Source: CALBZE01 sp036381255 (GTDB lineage Bacteria > Gemmatimonadota > Gemmatimonadetes > Longimicrobiales > RSA9). From it: 64,000 nt of DNA. The translations under genes were made by a program, and so were the position numbers. The notes beneath the pieces were generated by a model. The model ran no database searches and had not been told where the DNA came from. It was given only the letters and a program-made list of their open reading frames with translations. The stretch's first letter is position 1. Every line of letters begins with the position of its first letter. Below are positions 9,801-17,471 of this stretch, piece by piece. The stretch lies in NCBI GenBank assembly GCA_036381255.1, contig DASVDG010000077.1, positions 1 through 64,000 on the forward strand, read 5' to 3'.

Positions 9801-10186
9801 ACCGGCCGCGGGTCCGAGCCGTCCGCGCCCATGATCCAGAGGTTGTTCTGCCCCTCCCGGTCCGAGATGAACGCGATGTGGCGGCCGTCCGGCGAGTAGC
9901 GCGGGTGGTAGTTCAACGCCACGCCGCTCTCCTGCGTCAGGACCTCCGCCGCGCCACCGTCGATCGGAACGCGGTAGATGTGGCCCAGCAGGTCGAACAC
10001 GACCCACCGGCCGTCCGGTGATACGTCCACCGACAACCACGTCCCCTCGTCCGTCGTGAAGTCGATCTCCCGCGTTTCGCCGCGGGCGAGCGTGACATCC
10101 CAGTCGCCGGACTCCTGCGCCGCGGCCGGGCCGGCCGCGAGCGCCAGTGCCAGCGCCGCCGCAGCGGTCGTACGTTGCTGTCGCAC
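6836..10186 (-). CDS. TolB-type beta-propeller fused to amidohydrolase
   Basis: A 1116-residue exported fusion protein. After a signal peptide (AAAALALALAAGPAAAQ) there are about ten WD40-like/TolB strands with SPDGR repeats (residues 40-740). A metal-dependent amidohydrolase domain then begins near residue 760 with ALTGARIVTLG. Metal-site motifs are visible: DMHSHHY (HxH), SIKQYMQ (a candidate bridging Lys), WEHPLSY and GSHGEHH. The domain closes with the usual TLEPGKLADLIVLD. The family hydrolyses amide or peptide-like bonds (imidazolonepropionase/Xaa-Pro dipeptidase-like). The GTG start has GGAG six bases upstream. A small lipoprotein gene lies 11 bases upstream, so the two are probably co-transcribed. 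Substrate unknown. Confidence 0.9.
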   Translation of the reverse strand: MRQQRTTAAAALALALAAGPAAAQESGDWDVTLARGETREIDFTTDEGTWLSVDVSPDGRWVVFDLLGHIYRVPIDGGAAEVLTQESGVALNYHPRYSPDGRHIAFISDREGQNNLWIMGADGSDPRPVFTDGDVRVSMPAWTPDGQYIVVQRRFVGEGGEGGSGLWMYHREGGRGVELVDDRAAAWPSVSPDGRYVYYQVRSGGDALAGDYQIRRLELRTGEIIDITAGGTGGAASGRLSSGGAFAPELSPDGRWLAFGRQIPDGTVAYRGHEFGPRTALWLRDVETGAERVVMDPIAVAIESGSKSLRTLPGYDWTPDGRSILLWQGGKIRRVDVESGEVETIPFTARVRRTISEMAYHPFRIEDGPFEARFLRWHTASPDGRKLAFQAVGRIWVTDLVETGDATVAVRSAPPRRLTPASFGPLEYAPAWSPDGKWIAFTTWNDTLGGHVWKVPAEGGRPRRLTVEPGEYVHPAWSPDGREIVVARGAGATARGRTLTHNPWWDVVRIPADGGEPAFVARVALPAGTSPGSLARRSILRPSYGPEGRIFFREYRREGRESAMALVSVAPDGSDRRVHLTFPDADEIVPAPDGRWVAFQEGDNVYLTAMPWLGTGAEPVDLRKRRGRLPVRTLSTEGGLFPRWRDAHTVEFGSGTRYFAYDVDAETTDTVEVRLEVPRRVPDGTIALTGARIVTLGPDSVIERGTIVVDGSRIRCVGECDTAGADRVIDASGKTIIPGWVDMHSHHYREHRGYRPRRDYEVAIYLAYGVTTSLDNSMWSQNIFPTAELIEAGEMIGPRTFSTGDPLYRGDAARNNALSSYDAAEHNVERLKTWGAVSIKQYMQPRRDQRQWVSHAAREHGLMVTAEGGDLFYNLSMIMDGQTGWEHPLSYVPIYGDVATFFGQAGAHYTPTLVVAGPGPWNIEYFFAASDVWRDAKQRRWMPWRMLAGHLRRRTLRPATDYSYPLLAEGLKDIIAAGGWGAIGSHGEHHAIAAHWEVWMLASALGPYGALDVASRHGAHFLGVSEDVGTLEPGKLADLIVLDSDPLEDIHNTLDMRWVMKGGILYDADTLDEVWPTATPFGPYYWVDEDALRDDVRPMDVWDRAGAARAGGAGGR

Positions 10187-10197
10187 GGTGGCTCCGT

Positions 10198-10638
10198 TCA
10201 ATGGTAGGCGAAAGAATATTCGAGCGACGCGTTCAGCAGCGTCCCCGGCTGGTCGTACACCAACTCGTCGTCGAGATGCACCCGCATGCGGATCGACGCA
10301 CTCTCCGCCGTGTCCGGGTTGATGACGCGGAACAGGATCCGGTACGTGGGCGCGAGCGCGACCGTCCGCTCGAACGGCAGCTCCACCTCCGCGGTGTCCG
10401 CCTGCATCAGCTCGGTTACCAGGTCGCCCGTCTCCTCGTCCACCTTCTGGCCCCACACCGTCGAGGTGACCAGGACCAGCGGCACCGGGCTCGTTCCGGT
10501 GAGCTCGATGTGCGCGTTCTCGGCGTAATGCTCCGTCGGGTCGGAGATCGTGTTACAAGCCGCGGCGAAAAGTGTTAGAATGAACGCAGCCGCGCCGGGC
10601 ACGGCGACGCGCCTTCCCCGTACGATCCGTGGAACCAT
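10198..10638 (-). CDS. Small predicted lipoprotein
   Basis: A 146-residue lipoprotein of unknown family. The N-terminus has a basic start, a hydrophobic helix and the lipobox FAAAC, predicting attachment to the inner or outer membrane. The mature part is beta-rich (for example IELTGTSPVPLVLVTST and ASIRMRVHLDDELVYD), like a single immunoglobulin or C2-like sandwich. The start is well supported by GGAGGTGGTC directly before the ATG. It is followed after 11 bases by the amidohydrolase gene and may serve it. Its start codon overlaps that of the divergent cytochrome gene in a shared CATG. Confidence 0.7.
   Translation of the reverse strand: MVPRIVRGRRVAVPGAAAFILTLFAAACNTISDPTEHYAENAHIELTGTSPVPLVLVTSTVWGQKVDEETGDLVTELMQADTAEVELPFERTVALAPTYRILFRVINPDTAESASIRMRVHLDDELVYDQPGTLLNASLEYSFAYH
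10553..10581 (+). promoter_or_regulatory. Candidate promoter for the diheme oxidoreductase, inside the opposite gene
   Basis: A TAGAAT -10 box (10576-10581) lies 17 bases after TTACAA (10553-10558), reading plus. Transcription would begin near 10588, giving a leader of about 50 bases. The whole promoter lies within the 5' coding part of the minus-strand lipoprotein gene. Confidence 0.5.
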
Positions 10639-11821
10639 GACCACCTCCGATGCTGGACGAATCTCCTGCGTGTTGCTGCTCGCGGCGGCGGCCGCGTGCG
10701 GGCGCCCCGAACCCGTGCCGCCGACCCGCCTCGGCGAGCCGCTGCCGGGCCTCGACGCGCGCAGCCTCGGCCGCTTCCTCGCCGGCCGGGCGCTGTTCGA
10801 CAAAGTCTTCTCGCCCGAAGAAGGGCTCGGCCCGCTCTTCAACGAGAACCAGTGTAGCGCGTGTCACACCAGCCCCGCCACCGGCGGCACAGGCGAGCAG
10901 CGCGTGACCCGCGCGAGCCGGTTCACGCCGCCGGACGACTGCGACCCCCTGACCGCGGCCGGCGGCGAGAACGTCCGGCTCCGCGCGACGCCGACGCTGC
11001 GCGCACACGGGATCGATCGGCAGCCGTTCCCCGCCGGCGCGACCGACACCGCGCGCTTCAACGTCCCGTTCCTCTTCGGGCTCGGCCTGGTCGAAGCCAT
11101 CCCCGAGGACCGGATCCTCGCCCGCGCGGACCCGGACGACCGCGACGGCGACGGCATCTCCGGCCGCCCCGGCCGCGACGCACGAGGCCGCTTCGCTCGC
11201 TTCGGCCGTAAGGCCGACCACGCCTCGCTGCGCGACTTCGTCCAATCCGCCGCCCACCTCGAGATGGGGCTGACCACGCCCGCACGCCCGCGAGAGGGCA
11301 CGATCGCCGGGGCACCGCTCCCGCCAGGCACGGACCCCGCCGCCGACCCGGAGCTGGACGCGACGGCCGTCGCGCTGCTGACCGACTACATCCGTTTTCT
11401 CGCACCGCCCGCGCGCGGCCAGGCCGAATCCGACGTCGACCGCCGCAGGATCGAACGCGGCGCGGCGCTGTTCGCCGCGATCGGCTGCGCCGACTGCCAC
11501 GTGCCGTCCATGACGACCGGCCGCGATCCGATCCCCGCGCTCGACCGCAAGCGGGTGGAGCTCTACTCCGACCTGCTGCTGCACGACATGGGGCCCGCGC
11601 TGGCGACCGTCTGCGCGCCGGGCGCAAGCCCGACCGAGCTGCGCACCGAGCCGCTCATGGGACTCGGCCGCCGCGACGTCTTCCTGCACGACGGCCGCAC
11701 CCGCGACCTGAGCGAGGCGATCGGCCTGCACGGCGGCGAGGCCGCGGCGGCGCGGGAGCGGTTTCGGGCGCTCGATGAACTCGAGCGGCACGCCGTGTTG
11801 CGGTTCCTCCGGTCGCTCTGA
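10637..11821 (+). CDS. Di-heme oxidoreductase (DUF1111/putative peroxidase family) lipoprotein
   Basis: A 394-residue secreted c-type cytochrome. The N-terminus looks like a lipoprotein signal (VLLLAAAAAC21). Two CXXCH heme motifs are present, C73-S-A-C76-H and C284-A-D-C287-H, as in the DUF1111 'di-haem oxidoreductase, putative peroxidase' family. An acidic DRDGDGISGR loop resembles a calcium-binding or EF-hand-like turn. It likely passes electrons in the periplasm; the oxidant is unknown. The ATG at 10637 agrees with the promoter at 10553-10581; in-frame starts further upstream would lie before the predicted transcript start. The ribosome site is weak (GTGGA). Its start codon overlaps that of the divergent lipoprotein. 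Confidence 0.87.
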   Translation: MTTSDAGRISCVLLLAAAAACGRPEPVPPTRLGEPLPGLDARSLGRFLAGRALFDKVFSPEEGLGPLFNENQCSACHTSPATGGTGEQRVTRASRFTPPDDCDPLTAAGGENVRLRATPTLRAHGIDRQPFPAGATDTARFNVPFLFGLGLVEAIPEDRILARADPDDRDGDGISGRPGRDARGRFARFGRKADHASLRDFVQSAAHLEMGLTTPARPREGTIAGAPLPPGTDPAADPELDATAVALLTDYIRFLAPPARGQAESDVDRRRIERGAALFAAIGCADCHVPSMTTGRDPIPALDRKRVELYSDLLLHDMGPALATVCAPGASPTELRTEPLMGLGRRDVFLHDGRTRDLSEAIGLHGGEAAAARERFRALDELERHAVLRFLRSL

Positions 11822-11834
11822 CTCGAGCACGCGA

Positions 11835-12177
11835 CGGCTCCGGCGCGGGTGTCCGGCTCGGCGGGCTGTTGCGCTCTGCCGGCAGCGCTCCGGCGTGGGT
11901 GTCCTTTCCGGGTGCGTTGGCGCTCGGCCGGCAGCGCTCCGGCGTGGGTGTCCCCCTCCGGGATCTGCGGAACTCGCTCGCTGCGCTCGCTCAGACAGTC
12001 CTCGATCCCTCCGGGGGACACCCACGCCTCCGCTCGTCGCAGGGCTGACGGCACACCCTCTTGGGGACACCCGCGCCTTCGCTCGTCGCAGGGCCGCGGG
12101 CACCCGTCCGGGACACCCACGCCTCCGCTCACCGCAAGGCTGCGGGCACACGTCCGGGGACACCCACGCCTCCGCTC
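11835..12177. repeat. Two opposed clusters of ~48-bp repeats
   Basis: The 519-base gap 11822-12340 is dominated by copies of a core GGCGTGGGTGTCC. Three are in plus orientation (starting 11835, 11885 and 11934; GCTCCGGCG[C/T]GGGTGTCC). Four are inverted (12016, 12065, 12111 and 12158; GGACACCC[A/G]CGCCT[C/T]CGCTC). Spacing is a steady 46-50 bases. The two clusters point at each other across a palindrome-rich centre near 11970-11995 (CTCGCTCGCTGCGCTCGCTC). No gene lies in the gap. The rest, up to 12280, is GC-rich sequence with no feature I can name. Confidence 0.8.
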
Positions 12178-12284
12178 GGGGCGGGGCCCGGCGGGGTCGG
12201 CCGTTGGCTTCAAGCGCGGTGGGGCGCGTCGGGCCGGTACCGGCCCGCGCCACCGGAGGGAGGGCGCTTCCTCCCCCGGCAAGG

Positions 12285-12320
12285 GGAAGGGGTGCGGCGA
12301 GCGATCGCCGCACCCCTTCC
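12285..12320 (-). terminator. Strong hairpin downstream of susD1
   Basis: A perfect 16-bp stem (GGAAGGGGTGCGGCGA paired with its complement) around a GCGA loop, 20 bases past the SusD1 stop. There is no U-tract, so it may be a factor-assisted terminator or a 3'-end stabiliser. Confidence 0.7.
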
Positions 12321-12340
12321 GAAGTTCCCGCCACCCGTGA

Positions 12341-13708
12341 CTATTTGAGGTTCGGGTTGCCCACGTACTCCGAGAGCGGCAGCGGGAAGCACTCCGCGGT
12401 GCCGTACTCGCCCATCACGGGGTTCGGATGCGTGCCCGTGGGGAAAGAATGCCGCGGGTCGTTGATTCCCTGGGCCTTCCAGCGCCGCAGGTCGCCGAGG
12501 CGGAACCCGCCGAAGAACAGGTCGCGCAGGCGCTGCTCGCGCAGCTCAGCCATCAGCGCATCGCCCGAGAGGCTGACCGGCGGCTGGTTCCCGACCGCGC
12601 GCCGCGCGTTCACGAAGTCCAGCGTCGTGCCCTCGGGACCCACGCCGTCCGGACCCGCCGCCTCGTAGTAGTTGTGCATGGCGTCGAGGTACGAGCCCAG
12701 CCGGATGTCCGTGCCGTCCTCGTAGGTGATCGGCGGATTGACCGAGTCCGTCTGGAGTGTGCCCGTGTAGCCGCTGAACGAGAGCGACTGGTACGGCGTG
12801 TACAGGATCGTCTGCGCGTCGTGGCCCTCGCGCGGCTCCGGATTGAACTGCACGCGCGGGTCCGTCTGCGCCTCCGGCGGGACGACCTCGCCGTACGTGC
12901 CGAACATCTCGAGCACGCGCGGGTGCACGCCCATGTTGTGGTTCCCGCCGCGGACGTCGTCGGCCATGCCCATGTCCATCACCTGGTCCTGGTACTCGAC
13001 CCACCAGACGAAGTCGGCCGGCACCTTGGCCGCGGCGGCCATGACCTTCGCCTTGTCGCCGGCGGCGGTGGCCGCGCGGGCGAGCCCGACGTTGGCGAGG
13101 TTCCTGACGTCGTCCGCGTCGGAGCCTGCCGCCTCGGCCACGGCGACCGCCTGCTCGAACTTGCCGATGGCGATCTGCGCGAGCTCCTGCGGCGTGTAGA
13201 TCTTATCGCCCACGTCGATCGTGGCCTCACACATGATCTCGGCCATGAGCGTGTACGCGTACCCGGCGTAGGCTAGCACCAACGCCTTGCGCCGGTCGGC
13301 GTCCGGGTTCTCGAGCAGGCCGTCGAGCCGGACCGAGATGCTGTCCGCCAGGAAGCGGATCCGACTGAGCGCGCTGAACATGCCGTCCGCGGGACCGACG
13401 TCGTAAGGCAGCACGCGCTTTCCGAGGTCCTTCGTCTCCGGCCAGTTGATCCCGGAGACGTGCACGTCCGTGAGCTTCGTGGCGTCCCAGATGATCGGGT
13501 CGGCGTAATCGTTGGCCAGTGCGCCGATCACGCTGTTGGTCAGCACCTCGACCAGCGTCGGGTCGTCGAGCTGATCCTCGTTGATCGCCGCGGGGTTCTC
13601 CGCCTGGAGCAGCTCATCGACCGCGTCGCAGCCGCCGAGCGCCAGCAGGGCGCCCGTGGCCACGATCGCGCTTCCGCGGCGGAACGCTTTGAGTGTGTAC
13701 ATGGTCAT
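12341..13708 (-). CDS. SusD/RagB-family outer-membrane lipoprotein (copy 1)
   Basis: A 455-residue surface lipoprotein that should cap the SusC1 barrel encoded just upstream and bind incoming nutrient. The signal ends in the lipobox ALGGC, and the mature N-terminus (DAVDELLQAENPAAINEDQL) is typical of Gemmatimonadota SusD proteins. The helical TPR-like repeats and the C-terminal signature (LREQRLRDLFFGGFRLGDLR, then FPLPLSEYVGNPNL) match the family. The ATG is preceded by AAGGAG at good spacing. The gap to susC1 is 27 bases, so the pair is co-transcribed. Substrate is not readable; nearby peptidases suggest peptides. Confidence 0.9.
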   Translation of the reverse strand: MTMYTLKAFRRGSAIVATGALLALGGCDAVDELLQAENPAAINEDQLDDPTLVEVLTNSVIGALANDYADPIIWDATKLTDVHVSGINWPETKDLGKRVLPYDVGPADGMFSALSRIRFLADSISVRLDGLLENPDADRRKALVLAYAGYAYTLMAEIMCEATIDVGDKIYTPQELAQIAIGKFEQAVAVAEAAGSDADDVRNLANVGLARAATAAGDKAKVMAAAAKVPADFVWWVEYQDQVMDMGMADDVRGGNHNMGVHPRVLEMFGTYGEVVPPEAQTDPRVQFNPEPREGHDAQTILYTPYQSLSFSGYTGTLQTDSVNPPITYEDGTDIRLGSYLDAMHNYYEAAGPDGVGPEGTTLDFVNARRAVGNQPPVSLSGDALMAELREQRLRDLFFGGFRLGDLRRWKAQGINDPRHSFPTGTHPNPVMGEYGTAECFPLPLSEYVGNPNLK

Positions 13709-13735
13709 CGTTCTCCTTGTTGATCCACGCCGCGA

Positions 13736-16700
13736 TCAGAAGTTCAGGTTCAGGCGGACCGTCCACCATTGCTGCATCGGGATCGCGCCGTAGTCGGCCG
13801 TGCTGAACGAGGCATCGCCGGTGAACGCGACCTCCGGGTCCGCATTGCCCTCGTACTTCGTCCAGTGCCACAGATTGCGGCCGGACAACGTGACCGAGGC
13901 GCGTGAGAAGCCGGCCCGCTCCACGAACCGCGTCGGGATCGTGTACGTCAGCGCGATCTCGCGCAGCTTGATGAAGTCCGCCGGCATGATGTAGCGCTTG
14001 GTCTGGCGGCTGCGGAGGAAGGCCGCCTCGTACTTGCCCCACGTCTCGTACTCGGGGTGCGAGGGGTCGAGCCGCGGGTCGTTGATCTCCTTCGAGTTCA
14101 GGTCGGTGCGCGTGCGCACCGAGCAGATCGCGCACCACTGGTAGTGGCCGCCCTGATAGTCCAGGAACGCGTAGAGCTGGAGATTGCCAAACAGCGTCAG
14201 CGTGTTCGTGAGCCCGATCAGCCGCGTCGGGAACGGCGAGCCGACGAACTCCTCCTCGCAGCTCGCGCGGTCCTCCGGCGCCCAGCTCGGACACTCCTTC
14301 AGGATCGCTTCGCCGTCCTCGTCGAGGATCGGCCGGCCGTTCTCGTCGCGCTCCACGTCGATCGACCAGTACCCGCCCAGCGGGTACCCCTCGCGGTGCC
14401 GCTGCACCGAGAGGAACGAGCCGAAGCGCTCCTCGTACAGGATCGGATTGCCGTTCTCGTCCCGACCCCACGAGACCAGCTTGTTCGAGTTCGTCGAGAT
14501 CGACGCCATCACATCCCACACGACGTTGTCCGTCTGGATCGGCGTCGACGTGATGGACAGCTCGAGGCCCTTGTTGTTGACCTCGCCGACGTTGATCAGA
14601 TGACTCCCGGTCCAGCCGCTCGACGGCGGGTCGTCGACCGAGATCAGCGCGTCGCGCGTCGATTTGTTGTAGAACGTGAAGTCCAGCCCGATCAGGCCGC
14701 CGAAGAGCGAGCCCTCGAAGCCGACCTCGATCTCTTCACCCGTCTCCGCCTTCAGGTTCGGGTTGCCGTAGTCCTCGGTCTCGAGCGTGTTGATCGCCTC
14801 GTCGCCGAGCACGGCGCGGCCGGCGCCGTACGTGCGGTCCGCCGAGAACGGCGCCGGCGCGTTGCCGGCGCGGCCCCACGCGCCGCGCAGCTTCAGCTCA
14901 TCGATCCACGAGACGTCGAAGAACTGCTCGTCCGAGATCACCCACGAGAGCGACGCCTTCGGGTAGACGACCAGCGAGAAATCGCGGCCGAACGCCGAGT
15001 TGTCGTCGACCCGCACCGCCGCGGTCGCGAAGACCCGGTTCTTCCAGCCGACCTGCTCCTGGACGAAGAAGCCGAGCGAGGTCTGCTCCGAGAAGCCCTG
15101 ACCCGCGCTCCGGTTCGCGGCCGCGCTGACCAGGTTCAGCGAATTCGCAACGAAGCCGGAGCCGGAGATGTCGTACGACTCCTGCCGGCGCCGCGTCATC
15201 TGCATCCCGGTCGAGAGCGCCGAGTTCCAATCCTCGTTCAGGTCGTACGTCAGCGTCCCCGAGTAGTCGACGGTCCAGAGCCAGACCTTGTCGGTGTCGA
15301 TGTCGATCGAGCCGCCCGCGGCGTTACCGCTGTACAGCACGCCGCCGGTCTGGTCGATCTGGTTCCCGTTGATGTTCTGCATCTCACGCCGGTCGAGGCC
15401 GACGGTCAGCCGGTTCTGCCACCACGAGAACGGGTTGTAGTTCGCGGTCAGCCCCAGCGTCAGCCGCTCCTGCTCGATGTGCCGCGAGTACTTGTTGCTG
15501 AACTCCGGATGGTAATTCCGGAAGCCCGGCAGGTACTGGCCCGAGGTCCCGCCGGCGGCGCCGCGGTACGCGTTGCGCAGGATGCTGTTCGACGAGTTGT
15601 CCGACAGCGGGAGCTGCTGGTCCTGCTGCACGTAGCCGACGTTGACGTTGAAGTTCGCCTTCTGCGACGGCACGAAACCGAAGTTCGCGCGCCCGCCGAT
15701 CCGGTTGTTGTAGTTGTTGTAGAACGTCCCGTCCTGGTCGTTCTTTTCGCCCGACAGGTAGAAGTTGTACGCCTCGCCGCCGCCGCGCACCGAGATGTTC
15801 GTGTTGCGCGTCGTGCCCGTCCGCAGCGGGTCGGGGACGCACGGCGCCTGCTGCGGGAACAGGCACGGGTAGTCCCCCGTCCAGCCGTTCTCCTCGTACT
15901 GGTGGATCACGCCGGCCGAACGGCGCGACGGGTCGAGCGGATGGTCGACCAGCAGCCGCTCCTCCAGCGGCTGGCTCGGATCGAAGATGGCGCAACCCGG
16001 GTTTTCCTCGAGGTCCGCCATCCGCTCATCCGTGCACAGCCAGTACGTCGTGATCTGGTCGTCCGGGTCCCAACGGATCTCGCCGTACTCGAAGTTCGCG
16101 TTCCACTGGAGCCCCTCGGCCGGACGACCCTTCTTCGTGATGATCTGGATCACGCCCGCCGCCGCCTCCGCGCCGTACAGCGTCGCCGCCGCCGGACCCT
16201 TGATCACCTCGATCGACTCGATGTCGTTCGGGTTGAACGCCTCGAGCAGGTTGATCGGCTGCGCCGTGTTGCTCTGCGTGCGCACCTGGCCGGACTGCAC
16301 CCGCACGCCGTCGACGTACACGACCGGCTCGTTCCCCGCGTTCAGCGAGCCCGAGCCGCGGATCCGGATGCGCGAGCCGCCGCCGACCACGCCCGTCGAG
16401 TTCATCATGATCAGCCCCGGCGTCCTCCCCTGCAGGAGCTGCCGCACGTTGCTGATCGGCGCGACCTCCGTCACGTCCGCCGCGTCGATGTCCGAGATGC
16501 TGTTCCCCAGCGTCCGCCGCGCCTGGCTCCGGCCGCCCGTGCCCGTCACCACGATCTCGTCGAGGCCGATCGCCGACGCTGACAGCTCGAAGTTCGCCGA
16601 CGCCGTCTGCCCCGCCGTGACCGTGACCTGCACGTCCTGCGACGCGTACCCGATCATCTGCGCACGCACCGTGTGCGAACCCGCCGGAACGTTCAGGATC

Positions 16701-16909
16701 AGGAACGTCCCGTTCTCGTTCGCCAGCCCACCGAGCTGCGTGCCGCCGATCGTGACCTGGGCACCGGCCAGCGGCTGCCGCGTCGCAGCGTCCACCACCC
16801 GGCCGGTCACCGTGCCCGTGGATTGCGCCGCCGCCGGTACTGCTCCGGCGAGGACGAGGCCAGCCACTACCGCGGCCAGGCCGGCTCGCCGAACTCGGCT
16901 TGGATTCAT
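13736..16909 (-). CDS. SusC/RagA TonB-linked outer-membrane protein (copy 1)
   Basis: A 1057-residue TonB-dependent transporter. Signal peptide (AAVVAGLVLAGAVPAAAQ), then a CarboxypepD_reg-like N-terminal domain (GTVTGRVVDAATRQPLAGAQ, residues about 30-110). The plug domain follows (ISNVRQLLQGRTPGL, with IRIRGSGSLNAGNEPVVYVD), and then a 22-strand barrel ending in the expected aromatic, TVRLNLNF. The linker DEIVVTGTGG acts as the TonB-box region. With SusD1 it forms a lidded importer for oligomeric nutrients. The ATG is preceded by GGAGGAGCGAC. The leader is unusually long (about 400 bases from the promoter at 17315-17343). Confidence 0.93.
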   Translation of the reverse strand: MNPSRVRRAGLAAVVAGLVLAGAVPAAAQSTGTVTGRVVDAATRQPLAGAQVTIGGTQLGGLANENGTFLILNVPAGSHTVRAQMIGYASQDVQVTVTAGQTASANFELSASAIGLDEIVVTGTGGRSQARRTLGNSISDIDAADVTEVAPISNVRQLLQGRTPGLIMMNSTGVVGGGSRIRIRGSGSLNAGNEPVVYVDGVRVQSGQVRTQSNTAQPINLLEAFNPNDIESIEVIKGPAAATLYGAEAAAGVIQIITKKGRPAEGLQWNANFEYGEIRWDPDDQITTYWLCTDERMADLEENPGCAIFDPSQPLEERLLVDHPLDPSRRSAGVIHQYEENGWTGDYPCLFPQQAPCVPDPLRTGTTRNTNISVRGGGEAYNFYLSGEKNDQDGTFYNNYNNRIGGRANFGFVPSQKANFNVNVGYVQQDQQLPLSDNSSNSILRNAYRGAAGGTSGQYLPGFRNYHPEFSNKYSRHIEQERLTLGLTANYNPFSWWQNRLTVGLDRREMQNINGNQIDQTGGVLYSGNAAGGSIDIDTDKVWLWTVDYSGTLTYDLNEDWNSALSTGMQMTRRRQESYDISGSGFVANSLNLVSAAANRSAGQGFSEQTSLGFFVQEQVGWKNRVFATAAVRVDDNSAFGRDFSLVVYPKASLSWVISDEQFFDVSWIDELKLRGAWGRAGNAPAPFSADRTYGAGRAVLGDEAINTLETEDYGNPNLKAETGEEIEVGFEGSLFGGLIGLDFTFYNKSTRDALISVDDPPSSGWTGSHLINVGEVNNKGLELSITSTPIQTDNVVWDVMASISTNSNKLVSWGRDENGNPILYEERFGSFLSVQRHREGYPLGGYWSIDVERDENGRPILDEDGEAILKECPSWAPEDRASCEEEFVGSPFPTRLIGLTNTLTLFGNLQLYAFLDYQGGHYQWCAICSVRTRTDLNSKEINDPRLDPSHPEYETWGKYEAAFLRSRQTKRYIMPADFIKLREIALTYTIPTRFVERAGFSRASVTLSGRNLWHWTKYEGNADPEVAFTGDASFSTADYGAIPMQQWWTVRLNLNF

Positions 16910-17314
16910 GTCGCTCCTCCTGGGAGAGGGGTCAATCCGGGAACGGACCGACGCATCCGTTCCGCATCGGCCTCGCCGCGCCGCGCCCGGGCTCCGGCAC
17001 CCGGACACCGCCGCGCGAGACCTGGACATCATATTCGGTATACGTCCCGACGAGCGGAGAACGCAGCAGCCGCATCGAAACCGGCCCGCCGCGGGGCGAC
17101 CCACCCGCCTGCGACCGGTCCGTCGACGCCCCGGCGATCGGTGCGTTTTGAATACTGTATATATTAGTCACGCCGCTCGGCGGCGTACGGTGCTGGAAGA
17201 GTCGAAAACCCGGGCCGGCGAGTCGAAAGCAACGGATCGCCCGGATCCGGCCCGGAGCCGGCATCGCCGCCATCGTGGCGGCACGGCCTCTCTCGATTGG
17301 TTCGCTTTAGGCGA

Positions 17315-17343
17315 AGGATACGGTGGGTTGTATACCGTGTCAA
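17315..17343 (-). promoter_or_regulatory. Promoter for susC1-susD1
   Basis: On the minus strand a perfect TTGACA (17338-17343) is followed, after exactly 17 bases, by TATCCT (17315-17320). An inverted repeat at 17301-17315 overlaps the expected start point and could bind a regulator. Confidence 0.75.
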
Positions 17344-17409
17344 TAGGCGGCACCGGCCATCGCGGCGCTGCCGGGGGCGGTCGGCGATCGGCGGGGGTGT
17401 GCGACGAGA

Positions 17410-17446
17410 CACGGGGGCGGGTGCCGACGCGGCGCCCGCCCCCGTG
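17410..17446 (-). terminator. Hairpin downstream of VPS10-like gene 1
   Basis: The 12-bp perfect outer stem CACGGGGGCGGG/CCCGCCCCCGTG extends inwards with one G-T pair. It begins 25 bases past the stop codon of the gene ending at 17472. There is no clear T-run. Confidence 0.6.
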
Positions 17447-17471
17447 CATCATCGTCGCGGTGGGTCCCGCC

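Larger units (their letters stand above)
16910..17471 (-). other. Long susC1 leader and intergenic region
   Basis: This 562-base gap carries the susC1 promoter and a leader of about 400 bases. An AT-rich island at 17140-17165 stands out in the GC-rich surroundings. Read on the minus strand it contains CAGTATTCAAAACGCACC, nearly repeated upstream of susC2. A second, weaker AT-rich patch lies at 17028-17045. Close to the predicted start is the inverted repeat TTCGC-TTTAG-GCGAA (17301-17315), which could be an operator or the first hairpin of the RNA. No riboswitch family is recognisable. Confidence 0.55.

Noticed and set aside
11835..12177. CRISPR array
   Set aside because: The repeats are degenerate, occur in both orientations, have similar 'spacers' and no cas gene is present.
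11775..12668. Open frames in both strands across the 48-bp repeats
   Set aside because: The proteins are just translations of the repeats, and several frames are equally open.
16910..17308. Riboswitch in the long susC1 leader
   Set aside because: Length is suggestive, but no known aptamer core (cobalamin box, TPP, SAM or similar) is recognisable.
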